The notes beneath the pieces are model-generated. The model was not told the origin of the DNA, ran no database searches, and saw only the letters and a list, made by a program, of their open reading frames with translations. From positions 5,966,001 through 6,030,000 of the forward strand of contig NZ_NETK01000001.1 of assembly GCF_002343915.1 (NCBI RefSeq): 64,000 bases of DNA, read 5' to 3'. The stretch's first letter is position 1. Each line of letters opens with the position of its first letter. This document shows positions 34,387 through 42,071 of this stretch, in pieces. The stretch comes from Nannocystis exedens (GTDB lineage Bacteria; Myxococcota_A; Polyangia; Nannocystales; Nannocystaceae). The position numbers and the translations under genes are program-made.

Positions 34387-35220
34387 ATGCGTCGCCGATC
34401 GGAAGCGTCGTGGAAGTCGCTGGCGCCGCCGCTCGCCCTCGGCGTCGCGGCGCTCCTGGTCGCGCCGGCGCCCGCCGGGGCGCTGACGTGCTGGGGGCCC
34501 GGCTGGAAGCACGGGGGCGAGCTGGTGGTCACCGAGGACGTGCCGGTCGACGCGCACCCGTGGCGCCTCTATTCCTGCGGCCTGGAGCCCGACGCTTGCA
34601 TCCTCGAGGCCGAGGGCTACTCCGGCTTCGCCGATCCCATCCGCCTCGGCCGCAACTGCCGGGCCGGCGCCGACGAGGTGGGCTTCGGCGAGTTGGTCGA
34701 GTACGCGCCGCGGGAGCCGCTGGTCGCCGGCAAGACCTACACGATGTCGTGTTCCGGGGGCGGTGAGGACGAGACGTGGAGCGAGTTCACCGTCGGCCAC
34801 GCCGCGGCCTCGCCCCCGGGGGAGGTGAGCCTGCGAGAGGTCCGCATCGAGCGCGGCACCGACGGCGGTTGTTGCCCCGGCGACGTCGATAACTTGCTCG
34901 TGCGCCTCGACGGGCTCGACGCGCCCTACCTGCGCGAGGGCGGGCGCATCGAGCTGCGCTATCCGACCGGCGAGGTGTACCCGATCAGCGTGAGCGACGA
35001 GGCGGAGCTCCGCCTGCCGCCCACCGCGGGTCCGCTCGAGTTCACGCCGGTCGCCGCGAACGGGGCGCGCGGCGACGCGGTGCGGCTCGAGCCGGAGGAG
35101 ATCGGCGAGCGCGAGGCGGTCTACATCCCGTGCGCGGTCGGTGGCTCGCGCCCGGACCTGGCGCTGTGGCTGCTCGCGCCGCTGCTGTGGATCGCGGGGC
35201 GACGGACGAGGAGCGCATGA
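34387..35220 (+). CDS. secreted protein with C-terminal membrane anchor
   Basis: A 277-residue exported protein. MRRRSEASWKSLAPPLALGVAALLVAPAPAGA is a signal peptide cleaved near ALTC. The body is beta-rich with several Cys (LTCWGPGW, YSCGLEPDAC, GRNCRAG, TMSCSGG, DGGCCPGD). The C-terminus (SRPDLALWLLAPLLWIAGRRTRSA) is a hydrophobic segment followed by Arg residues, like a sorting/anchoring tail, but lacks the Gly-Cys core of MYXO-CTERM. ATG 34387 is preferred to the in-frame GTG/ATG at 34378/34381 because GAGGGG (34373-34378) is properly spaced only for it. It overlaps the next gene by ATGA. Confidence 0.78.
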   Translation: MRRRSEASWKSLAPPLALGVAALLVAPAPAGALTCWGPGWKHGGELVVTEDVPVDAHPWRLYSCGLEPDACILEAEGYSGFADPIRLGRNCRAGADEVGFGELVEYAPREPLVAGKTYTMSCSGGGEDETWSEFTVGHAAASPPGEVSLREVRIERGTDGGCCPGDVDNLLVRLDGLDAPYLREGGRIELRYPTGEVYPISVSDEAELRLPPTAGPLEFTPVAANGARGDAVRLEPEEIGEREAVYIPCAVGGSRPDLALWLLAPLLWIAGRRTRSA

Positions 35221-35936
35221 TCGCGTGGACGCTGCTGCTGGTGGTCCAGGCGCCGGCCGGGGCGAGCGCCGGGCCGGCCAGCGACGCCGTCGATGCGAGC
35301 GCCGCACCCGTCGGTGCGAGCGGCGTGTCCGTCCCGGCGAGCAGCGGCGCCGGTGCGAGCGCAGCGGCGCCGGTCGCCGAGTCCACCGAGCCCGTGGCGC
35401 CGCTGTCCGCGACGCCGGGCGCCGCGACTTCGGCTTCCCTCGGCGAGGCAGGGCCGCCGCCCGTCGCATCGCGGTCGGCGCCGTCGCCCGCGGCGCCCGC
35501 GGCCCCGCCGCGCAAGTTCGTGTTCGCCTGGCTGCCGAGCGTGGTCGCGGGCATCAGCCCCGCGCCCTCGACCGCGCCGGTGACCGTGTTCCTCGGCGGT
35601 CGACTGCCGCGCACCTGGGCGCTCGGCTACCAGCTGACCGTCTCGGTCGGGCTGGCCGAGCGCTACCTCAGCGGCCTGCTCGCGCACCGCCACCACCTCA
35701 CGGCGCTGCACGGCTTCGGGGCCGACCGCCGCGGCTTTACCAGCGTCGGCGGCGGCGTCTCCTTCAACCTGCCGCTGCTCCCTGTCGTCGAGGTCGAGGG
35801 ACGGATCGGGCTGCGCTTCGGCGAAACGCGCCGGTGGGTGTTCGGCGCGCTCGCCCGCCTCGGCTGGGACATCGGCCACGAGGAGCGGGCCCCGATGCCG
35901 CAGTTCGGCGCCTTCTTCGGCTACGCCCCGCTCTGA
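35217..35936 (+). CDS. exported beta-rich protein, probable outer-membrane protein
   Basis: 239 residues starting at the ATG in an ATGA overlap with the preceding stop, implying translational coupling. A short signal peptide (MIAWTLLLVVQAPAGASAG) is followed by ~80 residues of Ala/Pro/Ser/Val low complexity, then a ~140-residue domain with alternating strands (WALGYQLTVSVGLAERY, FTSVGGGVSFNLPLLPVVEVEGRIGLRFGE, PQFGAFFGYAPL) and a C-terminus typical of small beta-barrels. Function unknown; probably works with its upstream neighbour at the cell surface. Confidence 0.75.
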   Translation: MIAWTLLLVVQAPAGASAGPASDAVDASAAPVGASGVSVPASSGAGASAAAPVAESTEPVAPLSATPGAATSASLGEAGPPPVASRSAPSPAAPAAPPRKFVFAWLPSVVAGISPAPSTAPVTVFLGGRLPRTWALGYQLTVSVGLAERYLSGLLAHRHHLTALHGFGADRRGFTSVGGGVSFNLPLLPVVEVEGRIGLRFGETRRWVFGALARLGWDIGHEERAPMPQFGAFFGYAPL

Positions 35937-35946
35937 CTCGGGCTCT

Positions 35947-36020
35947 CCTGTCGTTGCAGACAGGCTCGATGGGACATGCCCGTGAGAGCATATCCCTGAG
36001 CACATGTCTCAATCGCCAGG
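35947..36020. repeat. 14-nt repeat array, 6 anchors, overlapping the end of the sulfite-oxidase-like gene
   Basis: CCTG 35947, CAGG 35961, CATG 35975, CATA 35989, CATG 36003 and CAGG 36017, all in 14-nt steps. The first two form CCTGTC-GTTGCA-GACAGG. The array lies between converging genes, and its right end includes the stop codon and last codons of the minus-strand gene (stop at 36009-36011). Confidence 0.85.
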
Positions 36021-37184
36021 TGGCAACCGGTTCTCGGGCACTTCGACCATGCGCCACTTGACGCGGGTCTGATTGAAATGGCCGTGGACGTTGGGGTCGT
36101 TGTCGAGGGCCTGGACGTTGCCGGCCTCGTCGATCGCGCGCGCGCCGACCTTGTAGGTGCCGGGGCCGGGCGGCTGCCAGTGGAACTGGAACACCGACCA
36201 GGCGCCGTCGACCTCGCCGGAGGCGAGGCGGGGGTCGCGGGCGACCTGCTCGCGGATCGGCTGCAGGCGGGCGCGCTGCCACGACAGGCCGCCGTCGGTG
36301 CTGACCTCGACCGCGGCGATCGGGTGCTCGCCGCCCCAGGCGGCGCCGAGCAGCAGCCAGCCGCCGCCCCGGGCGGCGCGGCAGTCGGAGATGATTGACT
36401 TGAGGCCGATCCAGCGCGCCTGCACGCGCACCCACTTGCCGCCCCTGCGCTCCTTGTTGGTGAACACGAACCGGTTGTGGATGCCCATGTGCGGGCTCGT
36501 CTTGCCCTCGATGTGGCCGAGCCACTTCACGTGCGACATCGAGTAGATCCGCGGCACGATCAGGCGCGACGGGAAGCCGTGGCGGCGCGACAGCGGCTCG
36601 CCGTTCATCGTCACGGCGACGATCGCCCGCGCGCGCGTGAGCTCCTCGAGCGACAGCCCGTAGTGGTAGCCGCGTTTGAGGAACCCGAGGTCGTCGAGGC
36701 CGTGGCAGGCGAAGTGGGTGGCCGGTCCCGGCCCGCCGCACAGCTCGAGCAGGCTGGCGAAGCTCGGGCCCTCCCACACCGCCTGGCCGCACAGGCCGGC
36801 CGAGCCCTGGAGGTGGTTGCCGTTGCCGGCGCACTCCTGCACGCACACGCGGGTCTCGCGGGGCAGGGCAAGCAGCTCGGGCAGGGTCAGCACGCGCGGG
36901 GCGGCGACGCCGGTGATCTGCAGGCGATAGGTGTCGGGGTCGACGACCGGGTGGACGTGGCGGTCGCGGCGGAAATAACCGGCGGTCGGGGTGACCGTCT
37001 GCGACAGCTGGGCGGGCTTGTTCTCCTCCATGCTGACCAGTCGCAGCAGCGCGCGCGCGAGCCGGCGGCCGAACCAGGTCGGCATGCCGTCGACGGGCCG
37101 CAGCTCGAGCGCGGTCCCCTCCGCCGCGGGCACGTCGGTGGCATCGGGAAAGTCGTGTACGCCGAGAGTGTCGCCGTCCGTCAT
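36009..37184 (-). CDS. sulfite oxidase-family molybdopterin oxidoreductase
   Basis: A 391-residue molybdenum enzyme. Residues ~75-270 are the oxidoreductase molybdopterin-binding domain: CVQECAGNGNHLQG provides the Mo-binding cysteine (Cys118), and GFPSRLIVPRIYSMSHVKWL is the family signature. Residues ~275-385 are the Mo-co dimerisation domain (AVEVSTDGGLSWQRARL, GTYKVGARAIDEAGN). There is no haem domain and no Tat or Sec signal, so it appears cytoplasmic, unlike SoxC or YedY. It would oxidise sulfite or a related substrate. The last codons (VPENRLPPGD) lie in the 14-nt repeat array. Divergent from the rubrerythrin operon. Confidence 0.9.
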   Translation of the reverse strand: MTDGDTLGVHDFPDATDVPAAEGTALELRPVDGMPTWFGRRLARALLRLVSMEENKPAQLSQTVTPTAGYFRRDRHVHPVVDPDTYRLQITGVAAPRVLTLPELLALPRETRVCVQECAGNGNHLQGSAGLCGQAVWEGPSFASLLELCGGPGPATHFACHGLDDLGFLKRGYHYGLSLEELTRARAIVAVTMNGEPLSRRHGFPSRLIVPRIYSMSHVKWLGHIEGKTSPHMGIHNRFVFTNKERRGGKWVRVQARWIGLKSIISDCRAARGGGWLLLGAAWGGEHPIAAVEVSTDGGLSWQRARLQPIREQVARDPRLASGEVDGAWSVFQFHWQPPGPGTYKVGARAIDEAGNVQALDNDPNVHGHFNQTRVKWRMVEVPENRLPPGD

Positions 37185-37254
37185 CGGAACGGCGTCACGC
37201 TAGCCCGGCCCGTGCCCGCGAGCAACGCAGCCGGGGCGGTGACGACCGTCCGGG

Positions 37255-37272
37255 CATGTGTCCAAGAGCACG
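37255..37272. repeat. 14-nt repeat pair
   Basis: CATG at 37255 and CACG at 37269 (degenerate second anchor), in the promoter region of the rubrerythrin operon. Confidence 0.5.
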
Positions 37273-37323
37273 GCCGGCGTGGTAGAAGGGGGGTGCACCG
37301 ATCCACGCAGGAGCATCCTCCCC

Positions 37324-37752
37324 ATGAGCGCGCAGAAGCTGAACGGCACCAAGACCCACCAGAACCTCAAGGACGCGTTCGCCGGCGAGTCGCAGGCCAA
37401 TCGCCGCTACCTGTACTTCGCCAAGCAGGCCGACGTCGAGGGCCACCCCGACGTCGCCGGCCTCTTCCGCGACACCGCCGAGGGCGAGACGGGCCACGCG
37501 CACGGCCACCTCGACTACCTCCGCAAGGTCGGCGACCCCGCCACCGGCCTGCCGATCGGCGACACCTCCAACAACCTCAAGGCCGCGGTCGCCGGCGAGA
37601 CCCACGAGTACACGGACATGTACCCGGGCATGGCGCGCACCGCCCGCGAGGAGGGCTTCGAGGACATCGCCGACTGGTTCGAGACCCTCGCGCGAGCCGA
37701 GCGCTCGCACGCCGGCCGGTTCCAGAAGGCCCTCGACGCCATGGACTTCTGA
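37324..37752 (+). CDS. rubrerythrin-like diiron protein
   Basis: 142 residues, ATG with AGGAG at 37309-37313. A four-helix ferritin-like domain with the two iron-binding repeats: E in FAGESQANRRYLYF, E..H in EGETGHAHGH, E in VAGETHEYTDMY and E..H in ARAERSHAGRF. The C-terminal rubredoxin domain of classical rubrerythrin is absent, so electrons must come from another protein, likely the Fe-S protein encoded next. It probably reduces hydrogen peroxide in the cytoplasm. First gene of a three-gene unit. A longer in-frame GTG start at 37258 is judged unlikely because it falls in the repeat. Confidence 0.92.
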   Translation: MSAQKLNGTKTHQNLKDAFAGESQANRRYLYFAKQADVEGHPDVAGLFRDTAEGETGHAHGHLDYLRKVGDPATGLPIGDTSNNLKAAVAGETHEYTDMYPGMARTAREEGFEDIADWFETLARAERSHAGRFQKALDAMDF

Positions 37753-37782
37753 GCCGCGCGCCGCCCGCGGCGTGGACGCTGA

Positions 37783-37828
37783 CAGGGCCTCAGGGACATG
37801 TTCCGCGGGACATGCCCGCGAGGCCAGA
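37783..37828. repeat. 14-nt repeat array in the rubrerythrin operon spacer
   Basis: CAGG 37783, CATG 37797, CATG 37811 and CAGA 37825. The middle pair folds as CATGTTC-CGCG-GGACATG (one G-T pair). Confidence 0.8.
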
Positions 37829-37852
37829 TCAATCTCCGAACCACAGAGCGCC

Positions 37853-39208
37853 ATGAGCCAGGGGCCGATCTCGTACAAGCCGACCGACGGGCTGTCCTAC
37901 GATCCGAGCGAGCCTGTCTATTGGGACAGGTCCGCGCTGGCCAAGGAGGTCACGCGGGCGTTCGAGATCTGCCACGGCTGCCGCATGTGCTTCAAGTACT
38001 GCGACGCGTTCCCGACCCTGTTCGAGCTGCTCGACAAGAAGCACGACGGCGACGTCACCAGGCTCGACGCGGCGGAGACGAACCGGGTGATGGACGCTTG
38101 CTTCCAGTGCAAGCTGTGCGAGGTCCAGTGCCCGTACACGCCGCGCGACAAGCACGAGTTCCAGCTCGACTTCCCCAAGCTGGTCCACCGCCACCAGGCG
38201 ATCCGCGCCCGCGAGGAGGGCACGAGCCTCGGCGACAAGTTCCTCGGCGACCCCGACCTGACCGGCAAGCTGGCGCGCGCCAGCCTCGGCGTGGTCAACA
38301 CCTTGAACCAGGTGAAGCTGCACCGGTGGTTCATGGAAAAAGTGCTGGGCATCCACCGCGACAAGCTGCTGCCGGAGTTCGCGCCGCAGGGCTTCGAGCA
38401 GTGGGCCGACCAGTCGGGCAAGATCGCCGCGGAGCCCGGCGGCGAGGCGGTGCTGTTCCAGACCTGCTACGTCGAGCACAACGAGCCGCAGATCGGCAAG
38501 GACACCTGCGAGGTGATGGAGCGCAACGGCGTCGACCTGCGCTGCGCGTCCGGCCTGCGCTGCTGCGGGATGCCGGCGTGGGAGCACGGCGACCTGGCGT
38601 CGCTGCGCAAGAACGCCCGCCAGAACCTCGACGTGCTCATGCCGTTCGTCGAGCGCGGGGCCAAGGTGCTGGCGATCAACCCGACCTGCTCGATGATGCT
38701 CCGCCGCGAGTATCCCCACCTGCTCGAAGGGACAGATCGTGAGCGGGCCGCCGGGCTGGCGGCGGCGGTGATGGACCCGAGCGAGTTCTTGTGGTCGATC
38801 CGCCGCGAGCCGCGGTTCGCCGGCAAGTTCGAGAGCAGCCCCCACGGCCAGATCGCCTACCACGCGCCGTGCCACCTGCGCGCCCAGGCGGTCGGCTTCA
38901 AGGGTCGCGACCTGATCAAGCGGCTGCCCGGGGTCCAGGTCACCACCGTGACCGAGTGCTGCGGCCACGACGGCACCTACGCGATGCGGGTCGAGGGCTT
39001 CGAGCCGTCGCAGCGGATCGGCAAGAAGGCGTTCGACGGCATGCGCGGGGCGGAGGCCACGACGTGGGTGACCGACTGCCCGCTGGCGGCGATCCAGTTC
39101 GAACAGCACGCCGGGACCCGCCCGCTGCACCCGATGTCGCTGCTGGCCCGCGCCTACCGCGGCGACAGCTTCGGCCCCGGCGAGACCGACGAGACGAAGG
39201 AAGAGTAG
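37853..39208 (+). CDS. Fe-S oxidoreductase (GlpC/HdrD-like, CCG domains)
   Basis: A 451-residue protein starting at the ATG of MSQGPISY. Two 4Fe-4S ferredoxin motifs are complete: Cys40-43-46-50 (CHGCRMCFKYC) and Cys83-86-89-93 (CFQCKLCEVQCP). Two CCG domains follow (LRCCGMPAWEH and ECCGHDGTYAM), as in the catalytic subunits of heterodisulfide reductase and glycerol-3-phosphate dehydrogenase GlpC. It probably passes electrons to the rubrerythrin. 14-nt repeat pairs lie in the coding sequence at 37913/37927 (SEPVYWDRS) and 38719/38733 (LLEGTDRER). Followed after 2 nt by the DUF3501 gene. Confidence 0.9.
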   Translation: MSQGPISYKPTDGLSYDPSEPVYWDRSALAKEVTRAFEICHGCRMCFKYCDAFPTLFELLDKKHDGDVTRLDAAETNRVMDACFQCKLCEVQCPYTPRDKHEFQLDFPKLVHRHQAIRAREEGTSLGDKFLGDPDLTGKLARASLGVVNTLNQVKLHRWFMEKVLGIHRDKLLPEFAPQGFEQWADQSGKIAAEPGGEAVLFQTCYVEHNEPQIGKDTCEVMERNGVDLRCASGLRCCGMPAWEHGDLASLRKNARQNLDVLMPFVERGAKVLAINPTCSMMLRREYPHLLEGTDRERAAGLAAAVMDPSEFLWSIRREPRFAGKFESSPHGQIAYHAPCHLRAQAVGFKGRDLIKRLPGVQVTTVTECCGHDGTYAMRVEGFEPSQRIGKKAFDGMRGAEATTWVTDCPLAAIQFEQHAGTRPLHPMSLLARAYRGDSFGPGETDETKEE

Positions 39209-39210
39209 CC

Positions 39211-39774
39211 ATGAGAGCGGTCCAGCGCGCCGAGATCGTCGACTACGTGACCTACAACGAGCAGCGGGCGCAGCTCCGCGAGGCCGCGCTGGCGGCCAAG
39301 CGGCTGCGCCGGGTGGTGGTCGCCGACTGCCTGACCTTCCTGTTCGAGAACCACGAGACCATCCGCTACCAGATCCAGGAGATGATGCGCGTCGAGCAGA
39401 TCGTCCGCGAGCGCGACATCCTCCACGAGATCGCGACCTACAACGAGCTGCTCGGCCACGGCGGCGACCTCGGGGTGACGGTGCTGATCGGCTTCGACGA
39501 CCCGCAGGAGCGCGACCTCAAGCTGTCGCGCTGGCAGGCGCTGCCGCAGCACCTGTACCTCGTCGGCGAGGACGGCCGGCGCATCCGCGCGACCTGGGAC
39601 CCACGCCAGGTCAGCGAGCGGCGGCTGTCGTCGGTGCAGTACCTGAAGTTCGCGGTCCAGGGCGCCGCGCCGGTCGCCTGCGGCGTCGACTTCGCCGGCG
39701 AATTGGTCGGCGAGACGGCCCTGACCGCGGACCAGCGCGAGGCCCTGCGGGCCGACCTCGCCGAACGCGACTAA
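39211..39774 (+). CDS. DUF3501-family protein
   Basis: 187 residues. The sequence (IVDYVTYNEQRAQLRE, RRVVVADCLTFLFENHETIRYQIQEMMRVEQI, ILHEIATYNELLGHGGDLGVTVLIGFDD) fits the DUF3501 family, found next to rubrerythrin and HdrD-like Fe-S proteins in many aerobic bacteria; the family assignment is from memory. The function is unknown; co-transcription with peroxide-reducing candidates suggests an accessory or sensor role. It starts 2 nt after the preceding stop and its stop overlaps the stop of the converging Rpn-like gene. Confidence 0.85.
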   Translation: MRAVQRAEIVDYVTYNEQRAQLREAALAAKRLRRVVVADCLTFLFENHETIRYQIQEMMRVEQIVRERDILHEIATYNELLGHGGDLGVTVLIGFDDPQERDLKLSRWQALPQHLYLVGEDGRRIRATWDPRQVSERRLSSVQYLKFAVQGAAPVACGVDFAGELVGETALTADQREALRADLAERD

Positions 39775-40637
39775 TCGGCGAACACCTCGTCGAGGCGGGT
39801 CGCCGTCAGCACCCGGGCAGCCCAGGCGTCGAGCTGGGCCTCGTCGCGGCAGGCGAGGACGCGCTCGCGCTGCTCGTCGCCGAGGGCGAAACCCCTGAGC
39901 TGCAGCAGCTTGAGCAGCATGCTGGCCTTCCCCCTCGCTTCGCCCTCGGCGATGCCGTCGAGCCAGGGTCTGCGGAACATGTCACTCAGCGGTTCCCAGC
40001 GTCCGGTGGTCATGAGGAGCTTCTCCAGCGCGGTGCGGGCCACGCGGCCCAGGAGGGCGACGACGAAGTCAGGATAGAAGATCCCCCGCTGGTCGTCGAG
40101 CTCGCGGGTGGCCTCGAGCGCGACGAGGGCGATGTGCTCGGCGCCGGGCTCGTCGGCGTGGGCCGCGACCGACAGCACCGCCAGCTCGGGCAGCTCGCGC
40201 GCCCGCTCGAGGTCGGTGACCACGGGCACCGCCTCGGGCCCGAGCACCCACGGGTGCACCGTGGTGCGGCGCCGGCCGAGGTCGATCGGCTCGGCGCACC
40301 AGCGGGCCACCTCGGGGTCGAGCGACACGACCACGAGGGTGACCGGGCAGCCGAGGCGCGCGCGCAGGCCGGCGACGTAGACCGGCCAGGTCCAGCGCTT
40401 GCGAGGGTCGCGCTCGACCTGGACCTCGACCACCAGCGCCTCGTCGGGCCGGTCCTGCGCGCCGCCGAGGCCGAGCACGACGTCGGCGCGGTGCTCGGCG
40501 AAGTTGAGGTCGACGAACTCGGCGGCGGTGATCCGGACCGGTCCGGGCGAGCGCTCGCCGGGCCACAGCAGGTCGGGGATCAGCGCCGGGGCGTGACGGA
40601 CCAGCTGGACGAGCGCCTCGTGGGGCAGCTTGGGCAT
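39771..40637 (-). CDS. Rpn-like PD-(D/E)XK nuclease-family protein
   Basis: 288 residues, ATG start. Residues ~25-110 contain a likely nuclease core: FVDLNFAEHRADVVLGL (Asp), ALVVEVQVERDPRKRWTWPVYVAGLRARL (the E.Q..K-like motif) and PVTLVVVSLD. The C-terminal part (IAEGEARGKASMLLKLLQLRGF) is the helical region typical of the Rpn/DUF4351 transposase-like group, often present in many copies in large myxobacterial genomes. Rpn proteins cut DNA and affect phage defence and recombination, but the role of this one is not known. It overlaps the DUF3501 stop by 4 nt. Confidence 0.78.
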   Translation of the reverse strand: MPKLPHEALVQLVRHAPALIPDLLWPGERSPGPVRITAAEFVDLNFAEHRADVVLGLGGAQDRPDEALVVEVQVERDPRKRWTWPVYVAGLRARLGCPVTLVVVSLDPEVARWCAEPIDLGRRRTTVHPWVLGPEAVPVVTDLERARELPELAVLSVAAHADEPGAEHIALVALEATRELDDQRGIFYPDFVVALLGRVARTALEKLLMTTGRWEPLSDMFRRPWLDGIAEGEARGKASMLLKLLQLRGFALGDEQRERVLACRDEAQLDAWAARVLTATRLDEVFAD

Positions 40638-40678
40638 CGTACGCGCGAGTTAGCATCGCGCGCGCGCGCGGGCCAGGG

Positions 40679-41254
40679 TCAGCCCTCCTGGGGCTTCACC
40701 GGCACCTGGCGCTTGAAGACCAGCGACTTCAGGTCGCCGCCGCTGCAGGTCAGGAGGTCCTGGTCCAAGGTACAGGTGAGGATCAGCTCCGCGGGCGCGA
40801 CGATCGGCCGGCCCGGCGCGGCCAGGTCGATCGCCGACGAGTCGTCGCCGAGGTAGCCGCTGTCGTAGCCGTCGGAGGTGACGGCCATGCCGACCGAGTC
40901 GGTGTAGTCGACGTCGTCGCCGAGGAAGTTCTTCTGCACCTCGACGCGGTACTTCGGCGCCGCGCTGTCGTCGACGATCAGCTCCGAGCCGTACGAGTGG
41001 CGGTACTCGTAGTCGTCGTAGTCGAGCACGCTGTAGTACTCGAAGGCGCCGACCAGGTCGTCCTCGATGATCATGCGCAGACCGACCAGGGCCGTGTACG
41101 GGCCCTCGGAGTAGACGTCGGGCAGCTTCTCGCCGTCGAGCTGGACGGCGCCCCAGTCGCCGACGATCGGGTCGGGCTTGTCGTCGTCGCCGGTGCAGCC
41201 GGTGAAGTGGAGGCCCACGAGGGCCAGGACGGGGATGCGGGTGCGGTGCTGCAT
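40679..41254 (-). CDS. lipoprotein, downstream twin
   Basis: 191 residues. MQHRTRIPVLALVGLHFTGC is a signal peptide with lipobox FTGC (Cys20). The body has the block DPIVGDWGAVQLDGEKLPDV, AAPKYRVEV and a C-terminal pair of cysteines (LTCTLDQDLLTC) that also occur in the upstream twin; the lipocalin-like start (GDW.AVQ.DGE) and strands suggest a small beta-barrel. An Asp/Tyr/Gly-rich stretch (DGYDSGYLGDDS) lies in the middle. It follows the twin after 5 nt, so the pair is a tandem duplication in one operon. No functional assignment. Confidence 0.82.
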   Translation of the reverse strand: MQHRTRIPVLALVGLHFTGCTGDDDKPDPIVGDWGAVQLDGEKLPDVYSEGPYTALVGLRMIIEDDLVGAFEYYSVLDYDDYEYRHSYGSELIVDDSAAPKYRVEVQKNFLGDDVDYTDSVGMAVTSDGYDSGYLGDDSSAIDLAAPGRPIVAPAELILTCTLDQDLLTCSGGDLKSLVFKRQVPVKPQEG

Positions 41255-41259
41255 GGCGC

Positions 41260-41898
41260 TCAGACCTCGTCTTCCGGGCGGATGCGGGTGAACACCCAGT
41301 GCTTGAACTCCTCCGCGCCCTCGCGGTCGCAGGTCAAGGTGTCGCCCTCGAGGGTGCAGGCGAACACGGTGCCCTCGGGCGCCAGCTGCGGCGCGCTCGG
41401 CAGCTTCAGCGGTCGCAAGCCGGCGAGGTCGTCGCCCGGCTCGGCGAGCGCGCCGGAGTCGGCGCCGGAGTCGGCGTAGCCGGTGTCGTCGGCGCCCGTG
41501 TCGGCGTAACCGGTGTCGTCGCCGTAGTCCGGGTAAGACGGCACGTCGTAGGGCTCCTTGCCGCCCTCGAAGAAGTCGTGCGCGACCTCGATGCGGTACT
41601 TCGGCGCCTCCGAGGCGTCGACCACCAGGTCGGCCACGCGCTCGGCGTTGTAGTCGAGGCCGTCGAGCTCCGCCGACTGGTACAGGGCCAGCTCGCCGGC
41701 GAGGTCGTCGCCGATGCGGAGCTGCTCGCCGATCAGGAACCCCTCGTCGTAGGCGTGGGCCTGCGGGTGCTTCTCGCCGTCGACCTGGACCGCCCGCCAG
41801 TCGCCGATGATCGGGTCGGCCGTCTGCTCGCGGCCGGTACACTGGGTGAAGCTGAGGGCCAGCAGGGCGAGCCCGGGGATCTTGCTACGCGGATCCAT
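41260..41898 (-). CDS. lipoprotein, upstream twin with DTGYAD repeats
   Basis: 212 residues, start ATG 41898. MDPRSKIPGLALLALSFTQC gives lipobox FTQC (Cys20). Shares DPIIGDWRAVQVDGEKHPQ, EAPKYRIEV and FACTLEGDTLTC with its downstream twin. It differs by an acidic insert with tandem DDTGYADTGADDTGYAD repeats (residues ~127-150), which could bind calcium or act as a spacer. Upstream (41910, 41924, 41938) is a 14-nt repeat array. Function unknown. Confidence 0.82.
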   Translation of the reverse strand: MDPRSKIPGLALLALSFTQCTGREQTADPIIGDWRAVQVDGEKHPQAHAYDEGFLIGEQLRIGDDLAGELALYQSAELDGLDYNAERVADLVVDASEAPKYRIEVAHDFFEGGKEPYDVPSYPDYGDDTGYADTGADDTGYADSGADSGALAEPGDDLAGLRPLKLPSAPQLAPEGTVFACTLEGDTLTCDREGAEEFKHWVFTRIRPEDEV

Positions 41899-41909
41899 AA
41901 TCTTTAGTT

Positions 41910-41941
41910 CCTGTACAAGCAAACATGTTTTGAAAGACATA
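41910..41941. repeat. 14-nt repeat array upstream of the twin lipoproteins
   Basis: CCTG 41910, CATG 41924 and CATA 41938. The second pair reads ATGTTT-TGAA-AGACAT. It occupies the 5' untranslated region of the lipoprotein pair. Confidence 0.7.
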
Positions 41942-42071
41942 CCGGAGGTCGGCCGCCGCAGGGCGCGAGCTCGCGGCTCGCCGGCGCGGGCGGATCGGGC
42001 GACCTTCCATCGCGGCCCAGGATACGCCGCGCCCGGGCGCGCGGGTAGAGGCGAGGGCGCGCGAACGCCCG

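Noticed and set aside
34387..35220. MYXO-CTERM sorting signal at the C-terminus
   Set aside because: The hydrophobic segment and Arg tail are present, but the Gly-Cys core of the motif is missing.
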